Source of the DNA: Plantago major
Lineage: Eukaryota > Streptophyta > Magnoliopsida > Lamiales > Plantaginaceae
Reading direction: 5' to 3'
Length of the DNA: 64,000 nucleotides
Assembly (NCBI GenBank): GCA_026545765.1
Contig: CM048839.1
Coordinates: 89,294,414-89,358,413 of the forward strand
Notes under the pieces: model-generated
What the model was told of the DNA's origin: nothing
What the model saw: the letters and a program-made list of their open reading frames with translations, nothing else
Database searches by the model: none
Program-made: the position numbers and the translations under genes
Part shown: positions 46,780-57,615 of the stretch, in pieces
How the letters are laid out: the number at the start of each line of letters is the position of its first letter
Numbering within the stretch: the stretch's first letter is position 1

Positions 46780-47301
46780 ATGGCTATGACGTTTGGAGAT
46801 TACTATTGTTCATATGTCAAGCCTAAAAAATCGTGTATAAAGCTGGATGTCGATGCCAGGAATTATTGGGCGAACACTGCTTACTACTCCATTCTTACCA
46901 AGTTCGATGGATATGGTGATGTTCGAAAATTTTTAGAGGCATTCGAGGATGGTGTGCTTAGGATCCCACACGAGAATGAAGAAGGGATTTTGCTTTCAGA
47001 AGAGCAGCTTTGCATGAGAATGTTTGATGGAGCCTTGGAGGGGTCTGCTAGAAATTGGCTTACTTCGGCACCTGAGGGATCAATTGACTCTTGGAGTGAG
47101 GTGGCTAATTCGTTTGTAAAGAGGTATTCTCCTGGTACAGGGGGGTGGAAATCTCGCTACACGGTTTTTCCACCAGAGGTCTCTACTGAACCTGAAGCAC
47201 CCGAGAAGTGTTCTGATGATGAGTTAGTTGTAGAGCTTGACTTGTCTTGCTCTACGACGACACCTGAATTAGACCCTTCTATTATTGCGGTCGACGAATG
47301 A
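46780..47301 (+). CDS. Gag-like open frame of the LTR element
   Basis: The open frame of 173 residues contains FDGYGDVRKFLEAFEDGVL, LCMRMFDGALEGSARNWLTS, PEGSIDSWSEVANSFVKRY. This is the retrotransposon gag core (L-G-A-x-W-L-P-x-S-I-x-S-W-x-E-L-x-x-x-F). The C-terminal third is acidic. No zinc knuckle is seen. It is followed by a GCTTCCCGGGAGGCAACCC motif at about 47686 that is common near coding ends of plant Ty3-type elements. Confidence 0.75.
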   Translation: MAMTFGDYYCSYVKPKKSCIKLDVDARNYWANTAYYSILTKFDGYGDVRKFLEAFEDGVLRIPHENEEGILLSEEQLCMRMFDGALEGSARNWLTSAPEGSIDSWSEVANSFVKRYSPGTGGWKSRYTVFPPEVSTEPEAPEKCSDDELVVELDLSCSTTTPELDPSIIAVDE

Positions 47302-49102
47302 TGCATGGAGGATGTATCTGATGACGATATTTTAGAAGATGCCCCTTCATTTCCTTCCATAGCTGTTACAAATGCTGCCAACCAGACTCAGGACATCCTC
47401 GTACCTGAGAGCCATTGCACAGACATTTACCAGGGGAGTTTTGATCCTTTCTTTTCTTTTTACCTTTCCCCTATTCCCTTAGGATTTTTTTTTAGTTTTT
47501 GATTGTACTTATTTGTTTAATTCTAGTTTGCAGGGAATTAGGGAGATACTGGAGAACCTCAGGAGAGGAGCTCAGGATGGCTCACAAAATGCTGAGGATA
47601 CCGGGACGGATGCAAGGGATTCGTTCCCGTTTGATAATGGATAGCAGCATTTCCCAAAAGTCGAGCCAACGACTATAATAAAAGGGGCTTCCCGGGAGGC
47701 AACCCGGGGGTAAGTTTTCCTTTACTAACGTGTTTGCATTCTGTTTTCCTTCGCTTGCTTAAACTTGAAACTCGAGGACGAGCTGAAGTTTAGGTTTGGG
47801 GAGGGATTTCATATGTTTTGTGTTGTCTACGTGGAGTGGTATGTTAGCCACTTTTATGTGATTCTTTTGTTTTTAGTTTATGTTTGTGTCTTAGCTTTTT
47901 AGATAGTCTTTTGGCCTGCGTTTTTGGCCTATTTTCGTGGTGAGTCTGAGTCTTTTACCAAGTCGAACATTCATTGTAGATGATAAATCCACCTGCTGCT
48001 TACGTTTTGTTTGATAATTAGCTGGAAGTAGGACAGTGTATTTTTAATCCTGCAAGGTCGTTTCTCTTTTAAATAGCAAGTTTGTTTAGCTCTTTGGTCC
48101 AAAAAAGCTTGTGAGAAGCCTGAGAGCCGATGAAAAAAATTTGTAACGGCAAATGTATTGTGTGATTTTTTGAGTTGTGCAAGTTTTTACGTATTACTTG
48201 TGCCTTTTCATACTTATGTGTACTCAGTCTTGTTAGGGATGACGAACGGCATGCTCTTTTTAAGCTCTTCCCCCTGTTCCAAGGAACAGGTTTGGGTAGA
48301 GAACTGATATCTTGCGACTTTTATGTGCTGTTTTGCATTATTGTTGAAAAGTTTGTTTAATGTTCCCTAAAAGCTTATTGATATTTGAATCTCGGGGTGG
48401 ATCTATGGTCTTCATTGATCACCGTTAGTTGTGTTAGGCGTGTTTCAAATACTACCTATAAACCGGCATGGTCTTAAAAGGTCATATGTCCGTGAGGATT
48501 GATGGCACGTACACCAAACTGACAAGCACAAAAGTGCAGACTTTCGGTAAAATAGACACTTACAAAAAATTGAGATTAAAAGAACCCAATGAGGCCAAGC
48601 ACTGAATATACAGTGAAGAATTCGATTGAGATTTGAATCGTTTGACGTGATTAGGGGGAGCAGTTTCAGCTTTTGTTTTCTGTAAAAAAAAAAAATGAGT
48701 CGCCTGTTAAGTCCCTTTCGATCTAATGAGACGAGTGCAAAAGCATAAGATATTCTAGGCACCTTTGTGACGCAATTCACCTTCCCAGTTTATTTTTGAG
48801 CTTATACCCCATTTGGATACTTCCAAGAGAGTGAGAGATACATTGCATTCACCTGTGAGGGACTAGCGAGCTACACTTAAGTGTTATTTGTCTGGGAAAC
48901 GACTGTGTTTGATTTTATGTACATTGTTTTGCCAAAGTTGGTTTGATAACAAAATTTTTGCATCTCGTGGATTTACTGTTTACAATGGTAGATTCGGTCA
49001 CTTGGGACCTTAACTCTTTGTTTGTTTTCGTTGTTTGAGTCTAGTTTTTGTCTAGGTTTGTTTGTTTGCTCAAGGACGAGCAAATGTTCGGTTTGGGGAG
49101 TT
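47302..49102 (+). other. Internal region without pol
   Basis: No protease, reverse transcriptase or integrase similarity is seen. Landmarks are GCTTCCCGGGAGGCAACCC (about 47686), ACTCGAGGACGAGC with GGTTTGGGGAGGG (47771-47806), and CTCAAGGACGAGC with GGTTTGGGGAG at the polypurine tract (49070-49100), so the polypurine-tract context occurs twice. GAGTGGTATGTTAGCCACT at 47834-47852 also occurs in the CACTA minisatellite. Confidence 0.55.
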
Positions 49103-49845
49103 TGATGAGACTATAATTTAGAGTCTCATTTGGTCCTTTTTAGCGGTCTTTGTGAGTCTTTGTCTTTAGTTTTATAGTCTTTTTAGTTCGTTTTTACACT
49201 TTGGTGTTTTATTTACATTTTGCAGGAATCGATGTCTTTTGAGCTAAATGAGGACAAGATGCTTAGCATGGCTCGCCGCGGCGAGAAATTCAGTTCGCCG
49301 CGGCGAGATTTTACGAGCTTTAGCGAATGTATATCTTCTGCGATTAAAGAAGGCTCGCCACGGCGAGAGTTTTGTCCGCCGCGGCGAGCGTCGAAATGCG
49401 GCGTTTTGATTTTCCTTATTAGCTTAGAATTAGGGTTCTTTCTGGCATACTTCTTTTAATCTAGTTGATAGAAAAGGCTCCACACATTCATACTTTGACA
49501 TTGATAACAATTTGGAGCTTGATTTTGATTATTAATCGAATGATTGATTTCGAATCCCTAATTACTGTGGTAAATCTCTATTGTTTTATCTTATTCAATT
49601 CGTTCTTATTCTGTTTCTCGAATTGTTTGAGCTTGCATGCGATTATCATTCTGTTTGTGTTAAACATGAGCAATATCTTGTATTCTCTCATCCTTGCTTC
49701 GATTATGAGTAGCTAAATCACTCCGAACATGGTAGTTGCGTGATAGCTTTGCGTATTCGCTTCTAGAGTTTGAAATCATTCATATAGGTTAGGCTCGTTC
49801 AAAGATATTCGTAAAAACCCTTCAATTCAATAAACTACAAGAAAA

Positions 49846-50165
49846 GTCGGTTTTAGGGACGGATATTATCCGTCCCTAATTTAGGGACAAATCGGCGAGT
49901 TTAGGGACGGATAGGCCTATCCGTCCCTAATCCGTCCTTAATTAGGGACAGATTACATAATCCGTCCCTAATCCGTGCTTAATTAGGGACGGATTATGTA
50001 ATCCGTCCCTAATCCGTCCCTGTTTTAGGGACGGATTTTTTATCCGTCCCTAAAAACAGTTGACCTGGAAAAAAAACAAAAAAAAAAAATTTTTTTAGGG
50101 ACGGATATCTATCCGTCCCGAATTGTAGAGATGGCTTAGGGACGGATAAATATCCGTCCCTAAAA
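49846..50165. repeat. CACTA left subterminal repeat array
   Basis: TTAGGGACGGATA and its inverse TATCCGTCCCTAA occur about 13 times in both orientations, often as head-to-head palindromes. Such arrays bind the TNPA-type protein in En/Spm. Confidence 0.92.
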
Positions 50166-51025
50166 GCCAGTGTTCATAACAGAACACGGGCAGATTCCTC
50201 TCATTTCACATTTCTTCTTCTTTCTTCCTTTCTTTCCCCCAATTCTTCCCAAACGTTTTCGGCCAAATCTTGACGATTCCGGCCAATCTTGGTCTCGTTT
50301 CGAAGCTCGTCGGACAAGGAGCTCGGATTGTGCATCAATTTCAACTTTCATCCATTATTTTCCCCGGAATTGAAGGTATTTTGGCTAAAACCCTTACTTT
50401 TTAAAATTTGGGGATTTTATGAATTTGAACTAGTTTGATCAATTGTATGTTTATAGGAAGTATGTAGTAGATAATTTAGCTTATATTACGTATTGAGTTA
50501 GTTTTGAGATGTGCAATTGATATATTTATTGTGAAATTGGATTGCTAGTATGATGTTACTATGATTGTAAGTGTGTAGAGTATTTACTTAGCTATTTTCG
50601 TATACGTACTAGGATTATGAAGATTTAATTGTGTGTTTGGAGACAATTTGGTGATTTTGGTGATTTTAATATAATTTTGGAGTATTAACATAAAAACAAT
50701 CAATAATATTTTCATCTACAATTTGTAATGTTAATAGATATATGGAAGCTTAACTACTATAAAATTGAATTGTAATCGTAAAATGCATGTAATTCATTAC
50801 CAATTGTTACCGTATCATAATTAAAAATGTAATTGTAATTGTAATGAAACTAAATACGTAATGGTATAAATGTTATAACTACCAGTGGGATTGAATTGTA
50901 ATCGTAAAATGCATGTAATTCATTACCAATTGTTACCGTATCATAATTAAAAATGTAATTGTAATTGTAATGAAACTAAATACGTAATTGTATAAATGTT
51001 ATAAATCTAATAAATTGAGACGCAG
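50166..51025 (+). other. CACTA leader exon and intron
   Basis: A CT-rich leader at about 50166-50373 ends TTGAAG/GTATTTTGG, a donor. The acceptor GACGCAG is at about 51025, 16 bp before the transposase ATG. The intron contains a tandem duplication of about 127 bp (units from 50763 and 50890; AATTGTAATCGTAAAATGCA in both). Confidence 0.55.
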
Positions 51026-51040
51026 GTTAATTGTTGAATT

Positions 51041-53756
51041 ATGAATCCCGATCGTTCATGGATGTACCGTCGCACTGTTAATGGCAGAATTCAATCTAGT
51101 TTTGTGGAAGGGGTTGAAGCCTTCATTGCTTTTGCACTTACACAGACTACTTGTTTGAGTCGGGGGATGATGAAGTGCCCTTGCAATGTGAACAAATGTA
51201 GGAATAGACAATTTTTGCCTCCTAGAACGGTAGTCGAGCACTTGAAACGTAAGGGGTTCGTAGCTGAGTATGAGGTATGGTGTTATCATGGTGAGGAATC
51301 AATACCGTTCATGGACTATGGGAGTATTCCTAAGCGTAAAAGAAGGAAGCAAAATGAGATGGGTAGTACTCAAAATACGTCCACATCTGATGCTAATCCT
51401 GATCATGAGAGGATTGAGCAAATGGTGTATGATGTTGCGGGTCCAGAGTTCATGGACACCGATCGGGATGTGGAGGAGCCACCGAATTCCGAGTATCAGG
51501 TGTTCTTTGACTTGTTGGAATCATCAAAGAAGCCAATGTGGCCGGGGTGTCAGAAGCACACTGAGTTGTCTTTGTTGTCTCGGCTAATGAGTTGTAAGGC
51601 CGAGGGTGGCCAATCTGAAGTGAGCTTCAATAACTACGTACAATTGTTATCAGAGTGTTGCCCTGAACCAAACCTAGTACCCACCAACTTTTACCAAGCG
51701 AAGAAAAGATGCGGGGTTGGGGTTGCCTATGGTAACCATATCGTTGTCCGGATATGTGCATGATCTATTGGGGGGAGGATGTAGATCTACTGAAGTGCAA
51801 GTTTTGTGGTAAGGACCGCTATAAGCGTTACAAGGAGGGGGCTTCAAAGAAACACCAGAAGAAAAATCTCCCACATAAGAAAATGTGGTACTTCCCTCTA
51901 GCACCTCGTTTGAAGAGGTTGTACGCTTCAGTGTCTTGTGATAAAATACGTTAGCACAAGGAGAGAGTAAAGGGAGGCGGATGCAGGGTATAATGGAGCA
52001 CCCATCGACTCACCGGCATGGAAAGAGTTCGACAAGACATATCCGGAGTTCTACCGAATCTAGAAATGTACGTTTGGGGCTTTATGCGGATGGTTTTAAC
52101 CCGTTTGGAAGTGACCGGAAGTACTCTTGTTGGCCAGTCATGCTGACACCGTATAACCTGCCCCCCGGTGAGTGCATGAAGGAACCGTTCATGTTCTTGA
52201 CTGCGTTGGTGCCACCGATCCAGATGAAGTGGATGTGTTCTTGCACCCTTAATTAAGGAGCCGATTGAGTTGTGGGAAAATGGTATCCTGCATATGATGT
52301 GTCAACGAAGAAGAACTTTACCTTGAGAGCAAGACTATTGTGGACCGTGAGTGATTTTCCGCTTATTCAATGCTATCTCAAGGAAAAGCTGGGTTTTCAT
52401 GCTTGTGCACATTGTTTGGAGGACACCGATGCATTCAGATCAAGGAGAGCGGAAAGAATCTTGGTTTGACTCACATCGTAGGTTTCTACCAAGGAACCAT
52501 CCGTTTAGGAAGAACAAGACTCAATTCTTGAAAAACAAAGTAGAGATTAAAGGCCCTCCGAGACAACTTACTGGTGCACAGATACTTGCGGAGATTGATA
52601 GGCTGGGTCTTATGAAAGTGACTGAACTTGGGTGGGAGAAGCATAACAAGAAAATTGAAAACAAATGTGGATGGAAGAAGAGAAGCATCTTCTGGGACTT
52701 GCCTAATTGGAGCAGTCTTCTTATACGTCACATGTTGGATTTCATGCACATTGAGAAGAATGTGTTCGAGAACTGCTTCAACACGATTTGTAACATTCCC
52801 GGAAAGACAAAGGATAACGTTAAATCTAGAGCCGAGTTGGATACATGGTGTAAAAGGCCTGAGTTGACAACGCGGAATGAGAAGGGGCAGTGGCCCAAGG
52901 CATGTTACACGATTGATACTGAATCTAGGAACAAGCTGTTTGATTGGGTTAGGGGATTGAAGTTTCCCGACAATTATGCCTCAAAGTTGGGCCGATGTGT
53001 GGATTTGAAGAAGACGAAGATGTATGGAATGAAGAGCCACGATTGTCATGTGTTTATGGAGCGGCTTCTCCCGGTTGCATTTCGAGAACTGCTACCTAAA
53101 CCTGTATGGATGGCTCTCACTGAGCTGAGCTTATTTTTCAAGAATTTATGCGCAAGGGTGGTTGATGATCAAGTGTTAGCAAACCTTGAAAGCAACATAC
53201 CATTGATTCTGCAAGCTTGAACGTATCTTGCCACCGGGCTTCTTTGATTCTATGGAACACTTGCTGGTTCACCTCCCACACGAAGCGAGGCTTGCTGGAC
53301 CGGTTCAATATCGATGGATGTATCCATTCGAGAGGTGTGTAATATATGAAGACAATCATTCAATTCAAATGTCTGAATTTTCCAAAGTCACATTATATTA
53401 CCCAAAAGTATATGCATTGCAGGTACTTGGGAAAATTGAAGAGGTATGTCAGCAACAAAGGTAGGCCTGAGGGATCGATGGCCAATGCATACGTGCGAGA
53501 GGAAGCTGCAACCTTCTGCTCCTATTACTTTGGAGACCACGTTCCCACAAAGGCATCTAGGCCGTCTCGAAACGCAGACACATTCGAAGTTCAAGAGGAT
53601 GATGATGATGCTATTTCTGTTTTTAGGGTCTCAGGGAGACCTATGGGGAAGAAAAATACATCATGGCTGAATGATAGGGAAATGTTGGCAGCCCAGTATT
53701 ATGTCCTCTCGAACTGTACTGAAGTTGATGAATTTATGGTGAAATTTGCTGGGTGA
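51041..53756 (+). pseudogene. TNP2-type CACTA transposase
   Basis: It starts MNPDRSWMYRRTVNGRIQSS. A transposase-associated domain with paired cysteines (CPCNVNKCRN) covers about residues 1-85. Next come FFDLLESSKKPMWPGCQKHT, LSLLSRLMSCKAEGG and LVPTNFYQAKKRCG. The TNP2 catalytic region follows: WGEDVDLLKCKFCGKDRYK, RLGLYADGFNPFGSDRKYS and CWPVMLTPYNLPPG, later YDVSTKKNFTLRARLLWTVS and LDFMHIEKNVFENCFNTICN. A DUF4218-like part (LPPGFFDSMEHLLVHLPHEA, YRWMYPFER, GRPEGSMANAYVREEAATFC) ends it. Family transposases cut and move the element. About four frame changes or stops interrupt it (near 51720, 51950-51985, 52250 and 52440, and again near 53220). Confidence 0.88.
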
Positions 53757-53814
53757 GTAGCTTTCTTACTAGGGGCTTCATGAATTTGAATATCTAACTA
53801 CTAGTTAACTAATC

Positions 53815-54690
53815 ATGCATACCAATCGTGTCCACAGGGAGTTCAAAGAGCGTTGTCTGGAGAAGAATCCAATATTGACAGATGATGAGATTGAGTCACA
53901 ACTTGAAGCGAAATTGGAAACAGAATTCCCACCTTGGTTCAAGGAGTATGTCCGAGATCCTATCAACAACATCACATCTCCTTACTTAGTAGCTCTAGCG
54001 GAGGGACCAAACAGAAAGGTCTCCACATTCTCATCGTACATAGTCAATGGTCTTAGGTTCGACACGGTTGAATCTAACACGAGCAAGGCCACAAGCAATT
54101 CAGGGGTGTGTGTTAGTGGGCAAGATCTATCTGATTTATATGATTTCTACGGGAAGTTGAAGCGAATCGTATGCTTGAATATTCGGTTTGCCTTTGAAAA
54201 GAACCTTCGCTTGATGTTGACTGGTATGATCCTACTCCAGCTGGTATGAGGAAGCACGAGCAGTATGAGATGGTTGACATTAACCATAGGAGGAGGTACC
54301 GTGAGTACGAACCGTTTATCTTGGCTACTCAAGCACGCCAAGTAGTATTCATTGAATATCCAAGCCTGAAATGTGACAAGGCAGACTGGTTGGCTGCGAT
54401 ACATATACGGGCCCGCTCCAGAGTAGAGTACGTTAAGAAGGACGACTCAATTACCAACTCGTACCAAGAAGCGGTTGTTGATACATGCTCCTGATGAGTA
54501 CATTGAGCTGCATGAAGACCAATATGTAGACTTAACCACGGGCGAGGAGGACGAGGGTATGTGTATACTGGTGGTTCTTGATTACAACTTGTTACTACAA
54601 CTTGTTATATATGCTTTATTAAGTGTCTATTATATATGTTTTACCTGCCAATTCATCTCGTCTTTCTTACTAACACTTGTTGTATGAATT
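53815..54690 (+). pseudogene. CACTA transposase C-terminal region (DUF4216-like)
   Basis: The segment reads LTDDEIESQLEAKLETEFPP, WFKEYVRDP, VSTFSSYIVNGLRFDTVESN and NSGVCVSGQ, matching the block that follows DUF4218 in plant TNP2 proteins (FxxWFxxxV, G-x-x-F-T-x-x-x-x). From 54246 the frame changes to RRRYREYEPFILATQARQVV, FIEYPSLKCDKADWLAAIHI and later LHEDQYVDLTTGEEDEG, the usual end. A likely intron lies before it (53753-53837). Confidence 0.75.
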
Positions 54691-54759
54691 TGCGATCTTA
54701 GGCATAGGAGGTCCACATACCGCACACGGTCATTAGTGGTACTAGTGGTGGTCCCGATG

Positions 54760-56635
54760 GGTAGCCCTGGGGCTATGACATTGGCGGAGTTCACAACACA
54801 GTGCTGAGACTCCCACTGGCTCGAGCGTGGGGACGTCACCCATGTTTGCTGACTTATCCTCCGACGGGTGTCCCTACACCGTTCTGACACCCGTCGGAGG
54901 TTGGAATGGTAAGCCGGTTTTGTTCCCGAACGGGAAGAAGTAAGTATTATGCATTTGTAGAACATAACTTCAGATAATTACTAAATGTTACATGAATATA
55001 CTAATAAAGGTTGTTTCATGTCTATCTCATTTGTAACAGGCTTTGTACCGGGTGCCTCCGAAAATCTTGGTAAGATTATAAGACTTGAAGGGAGAAGGGT
55101 GAAGGAGGGAGAAGTGGTCTACGCCCCGAGAGGATGAAGCATCATTATTTTGATGAGATGCGGGTAAGCTTAAATGTTACAAAGCTTTATCCATGTTCTT
55201 TGACTTGTTGTGCTGATTGAGTGGTATGTTAGCCACTGTACTTGGGTGATATGTTAGCCACCATTGTGTTAGTAAATTTTAGGACAATTTGAGTGGTATG
55301 TTAGCCACTGTACTTGGGTGATATGTTAGTCACCATTACTGAACTTGTTGTGCTGATTTCGTGGTATGTTAGCCACTGTCTTGGGTGATATGTTAGTCAC
55401 CATTGTGTTAGTAAATTTTAGGACAATTTGAGTGGTATGTTAGCCACTGTAATTGAGTGATATGTTAGTCAACGTTTTCTTCACCTTCGTGTTGATTGAG
55501 TGGTATGTTAGCCATCGTATTGGGTGATATGTTGTTAGTCACCATTCTTGAACTTGTTGTCTTGATTTCGTGGTATGTTAGCCAACTTGGGTGATATGTT
55601 AGTCACCATTCTTGAACTTGTTGTCTTGATTTCGTGGTATGTTAGCCACTTGTGTTTACTTTAAATTCATTTTCATTAATCTATTTGGGCTTGCTACTTA
55701 TCGAAATGTTGTAGAAGTACTACTTCATTCCCAATGCCCTCATTCCCCAACCGTATTGCTTTAGACCTGGGTCGAGTGTTATAAGGGGATGGTTTGCAAC
55801 ATGAAAGCCTCTGGGGTAAAGCCGCAGTGGATGGGGGATGATGAGTGGGCACGTTGGCAGGAGTACTGGAGAGATCCTTTGGTCATGGACATGGCGGAGA
55901 AGAACAGAGCGAACCGGTTGAGGCGCGAGATGGTACAGCACCTCCAGCATCATTATGGGTCGCGGTGTTGTTATGCATCGCCAGATGTCGGTTAGTATAT
56001 ATGTTATTTCTGACTTGCAATATGATTTGTACTTATGTTTTTTTGCTTTCATTTCTAACAACTTTCTACTTGTTTGCATGTTCTTCAGCTCCATGCCGGG
56101 AGCCCTCTGCTCTTCACCACTTCAAGAAGGCAAAATGAAGAATGGCATGTGGTGATCCAAGGGCCGAGCAAATTGGGGTATGTTTCTTTGTTAAGGTTCA
56201 CATTTATATTTGTGTATATTATGGCTCGGCGTATCTTCCTAAAATCAGATCTCATTTCGTATGCACTACACTATTGCGGTCGAGGTGGAGCGGATTATGG
56301 AGGAGAGGATGAGCGATGGTCATGAACTCACAATTCGAGAGCAGGACCAAATATTCTTCCAAGTTAATCCGATGGACGCTAAGGGTCGAGTGTATGGGCT
56401 CGGCAGTTTGGGCCCTTCATTGACACCCGGTGGTAGCTTCTCCGTGTCGCAGCAGGCATCCTCATCACATGAAAATTTCTACACTCAAGAGCAGGTGAAT
56501 GAGCTGATGAATCCTCTCAAGCAAACGATCGATCAACTTCTAGAGCAACAAGCTCATATCACTCGTCGGATGGATGAGATGGCACAACAGATGTTCGCTG
56601 CGAACCAACAACCACCGCCTCCTCCCGGTTCTTAG
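54760..56635 (+). pseudogene. Second CACTA gene, Ptta/En/Spm (TNPA-like) type
   Basis: The best part, 55789-55990, encodes KASGVKPQWMGDDEWARWQE, YWRDPLVMDMAEKNRANRLR, like the plant transposase Ptta/En/Spm family (W-x-x-W-x-x-p-x-f-x-x-x-s-x-x-a-x-x-N-R). The last exon (about 56254-56635) encodes VEVERIMEERMSDGHELTIR, QDQIFFQVNPMDAKGRVYGL, then GSLGPSL, and a heptad-like coiled coil (QVNELMNPLKQTIDQLLEQQ) before a proline run. TNPA-type proteins bind the subterminal repeats. Upstream exons (54760-55160) are less certain, and the frame is not continuous. Confidence 0.7.
55217..55650 (+). repeat. Minisatellite of GTGGTATGTTAGCCAC in the CACTA
   Basis: Thirteen or so near-palindromic units occur, alternating between GTGGTATGTTAGCCAC and GGTGATATGTTAGTCACC, in a higher-order unit of about 65-75 bp with spacers such as TGAACTTGTTGT and TAAATTTTAGGACAATT. 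The array lies in a probable intron of the second gene. Confidence 0.9.
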
Positions 56636-56845
56636 ATGCTCATGTACTTACGTTGTTCTAGATACATACTTTTCACAGTATTCATTTTATTCGGATATTT
56701 AGTCTTTTGTTCGGATATTTTATCGAATCTCTATTTTAATTAATGCAATTTTATCACTTTCGGGTATATAATCTACGACTACATTGTAAAACAGGTGAAA
56801 TGTAAAAAACATAAAAATAAAAAAAAAATTAAAAAAAAAACCAGT

Positions 56846-57187
56846 TTAGGGACGGATATTATCCGTCCCTAAACCATCCCGTTGATTAGGGACGGATTTA
56901 TCCGTCCCTAACCTTAGAGATGGATTTATCCGTCCCTAAGTTTAGGGACGGATAAATCCGTCCCTAGTGGTCACAACCATTAAAGACGGATATTATCCGT
57001 CTCTACTGGTCTTTGACCATTAGGGACGGACGGATAACATCCGTCCCTATTTAGGGACGGAAAACATATCCGTCCCTAAAGGGTTAGAGACGCCCGTTTT
57101 AAGGACGGGCGTCCCTATCCGTCCCTAATGGATTAGGGACGAATCGTTGATGGTTTAGGGACGGATAAATCCGTCCCTAAACGTTGG
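56846..57187. repeat. CACTA right subterminal repeat array
   Basis: Around 14 TTTAGGGACGGATA / TATCCGTCCCTAAA words in both orientations mirror the left array. Confidence 0.92.
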
Positions 57188-57615
57188 TTTTTTTGTAGTG
57201 ATACTCTCGTTCAAAGATTCTCTAAAACGTTTTGGTTAAGGATCGTGGATTGACGACCCACGATTACTCTAGTTCAAATATCTTCAAACTCGTTTGGTAA
57301 AGGTTGAATTGATAGTTTTCTGTACACCGACCGTGTGACAGTAACGTATCCCTAAAGCGAATTAGCTTTGCTTGATCGTAACTACTGTGTTCCTTCTACC
57401 TCATTCATTCAAATCAATTACATTGCTAATTTCCGTTTTCTAGTTTTAAGAAGTACTCAAATTCAAACAAATCAACATTATTTCACAAGTAACTGTTTGT
57501 TTTCAATCGTTGCGATAGCCTAATTGATTCCTTAGGGAACGATCTCGTGGTTAGCATTGTCTATTTACAGCAACTGCTTTCTACTTGTCTCCTAAGTAGT
57601 AATTTGAGCATATCA

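Larger units (their letters stand above)
49833..57200 (+). mobile_element. CACTA (En/Spm) transposon
   Basis: The ends are AACTACAAGAAAAG at the left (canonical CACTACAAGAAAA with its first base changed) and CACTACAAAAAAACC, inverted, at the right. The target duplication is ATA (49830-49832 and 57201-57203), confirmed by the uninterrupted sister LTR. It is 7368 bp with subterminal arrays at both ends, a TNP2-type transposase region and a second TNPA/Ptta-type coding region. Both coding regions are broken at a few places, so it looks like a recently inactivated autonomous element. Confidence 0.95.
45665..57615 (+). mobile_element. Gag-only LTR retrotransposon, interrupted by a CACTA
   Basis: It consists of a left LTR (5'-truncated), a tRNA-Asp-type primer binding site, a gag-like open frame, about 1.9 kb of internal sequence without pol, a polypurine tract (49092-49102) and a right LTR that ends GAGCATATCA. 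Without the CACTA it is about 4.6 kb. The layout recalls TR-GAG-type non-autonomous elements. The LTRs differ at only a few percent of sites by eye, which suggests an age of the order of one to a few million years (inference). It is a fossil: non-autonomous, incomplete on the left and split on the right. Confidence 0.82.
49103..57615 (+). repeat. Right LTR, split by a CACTA insertion
   Basis: It starts TGATGAGACTATAATTTAG after the polypurine tract and ends GAGCATATCA. Its two parts, 49103-49832 and 57201-57615, together give about 1.14 kb. The first part carries several copies of the palindrome CTCGCCGCGGCGAG (49270-49390). Confidence 0.88.

Noticed and set aside
55217-55650. CRISPR-like array of GTGGTATGTTAGCCAC repeats
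   Set aside because: The spacers are themselves repeated, unit spacing is irregular, and the region lies inside a plant CACTA transposon. It is a minisatellite.
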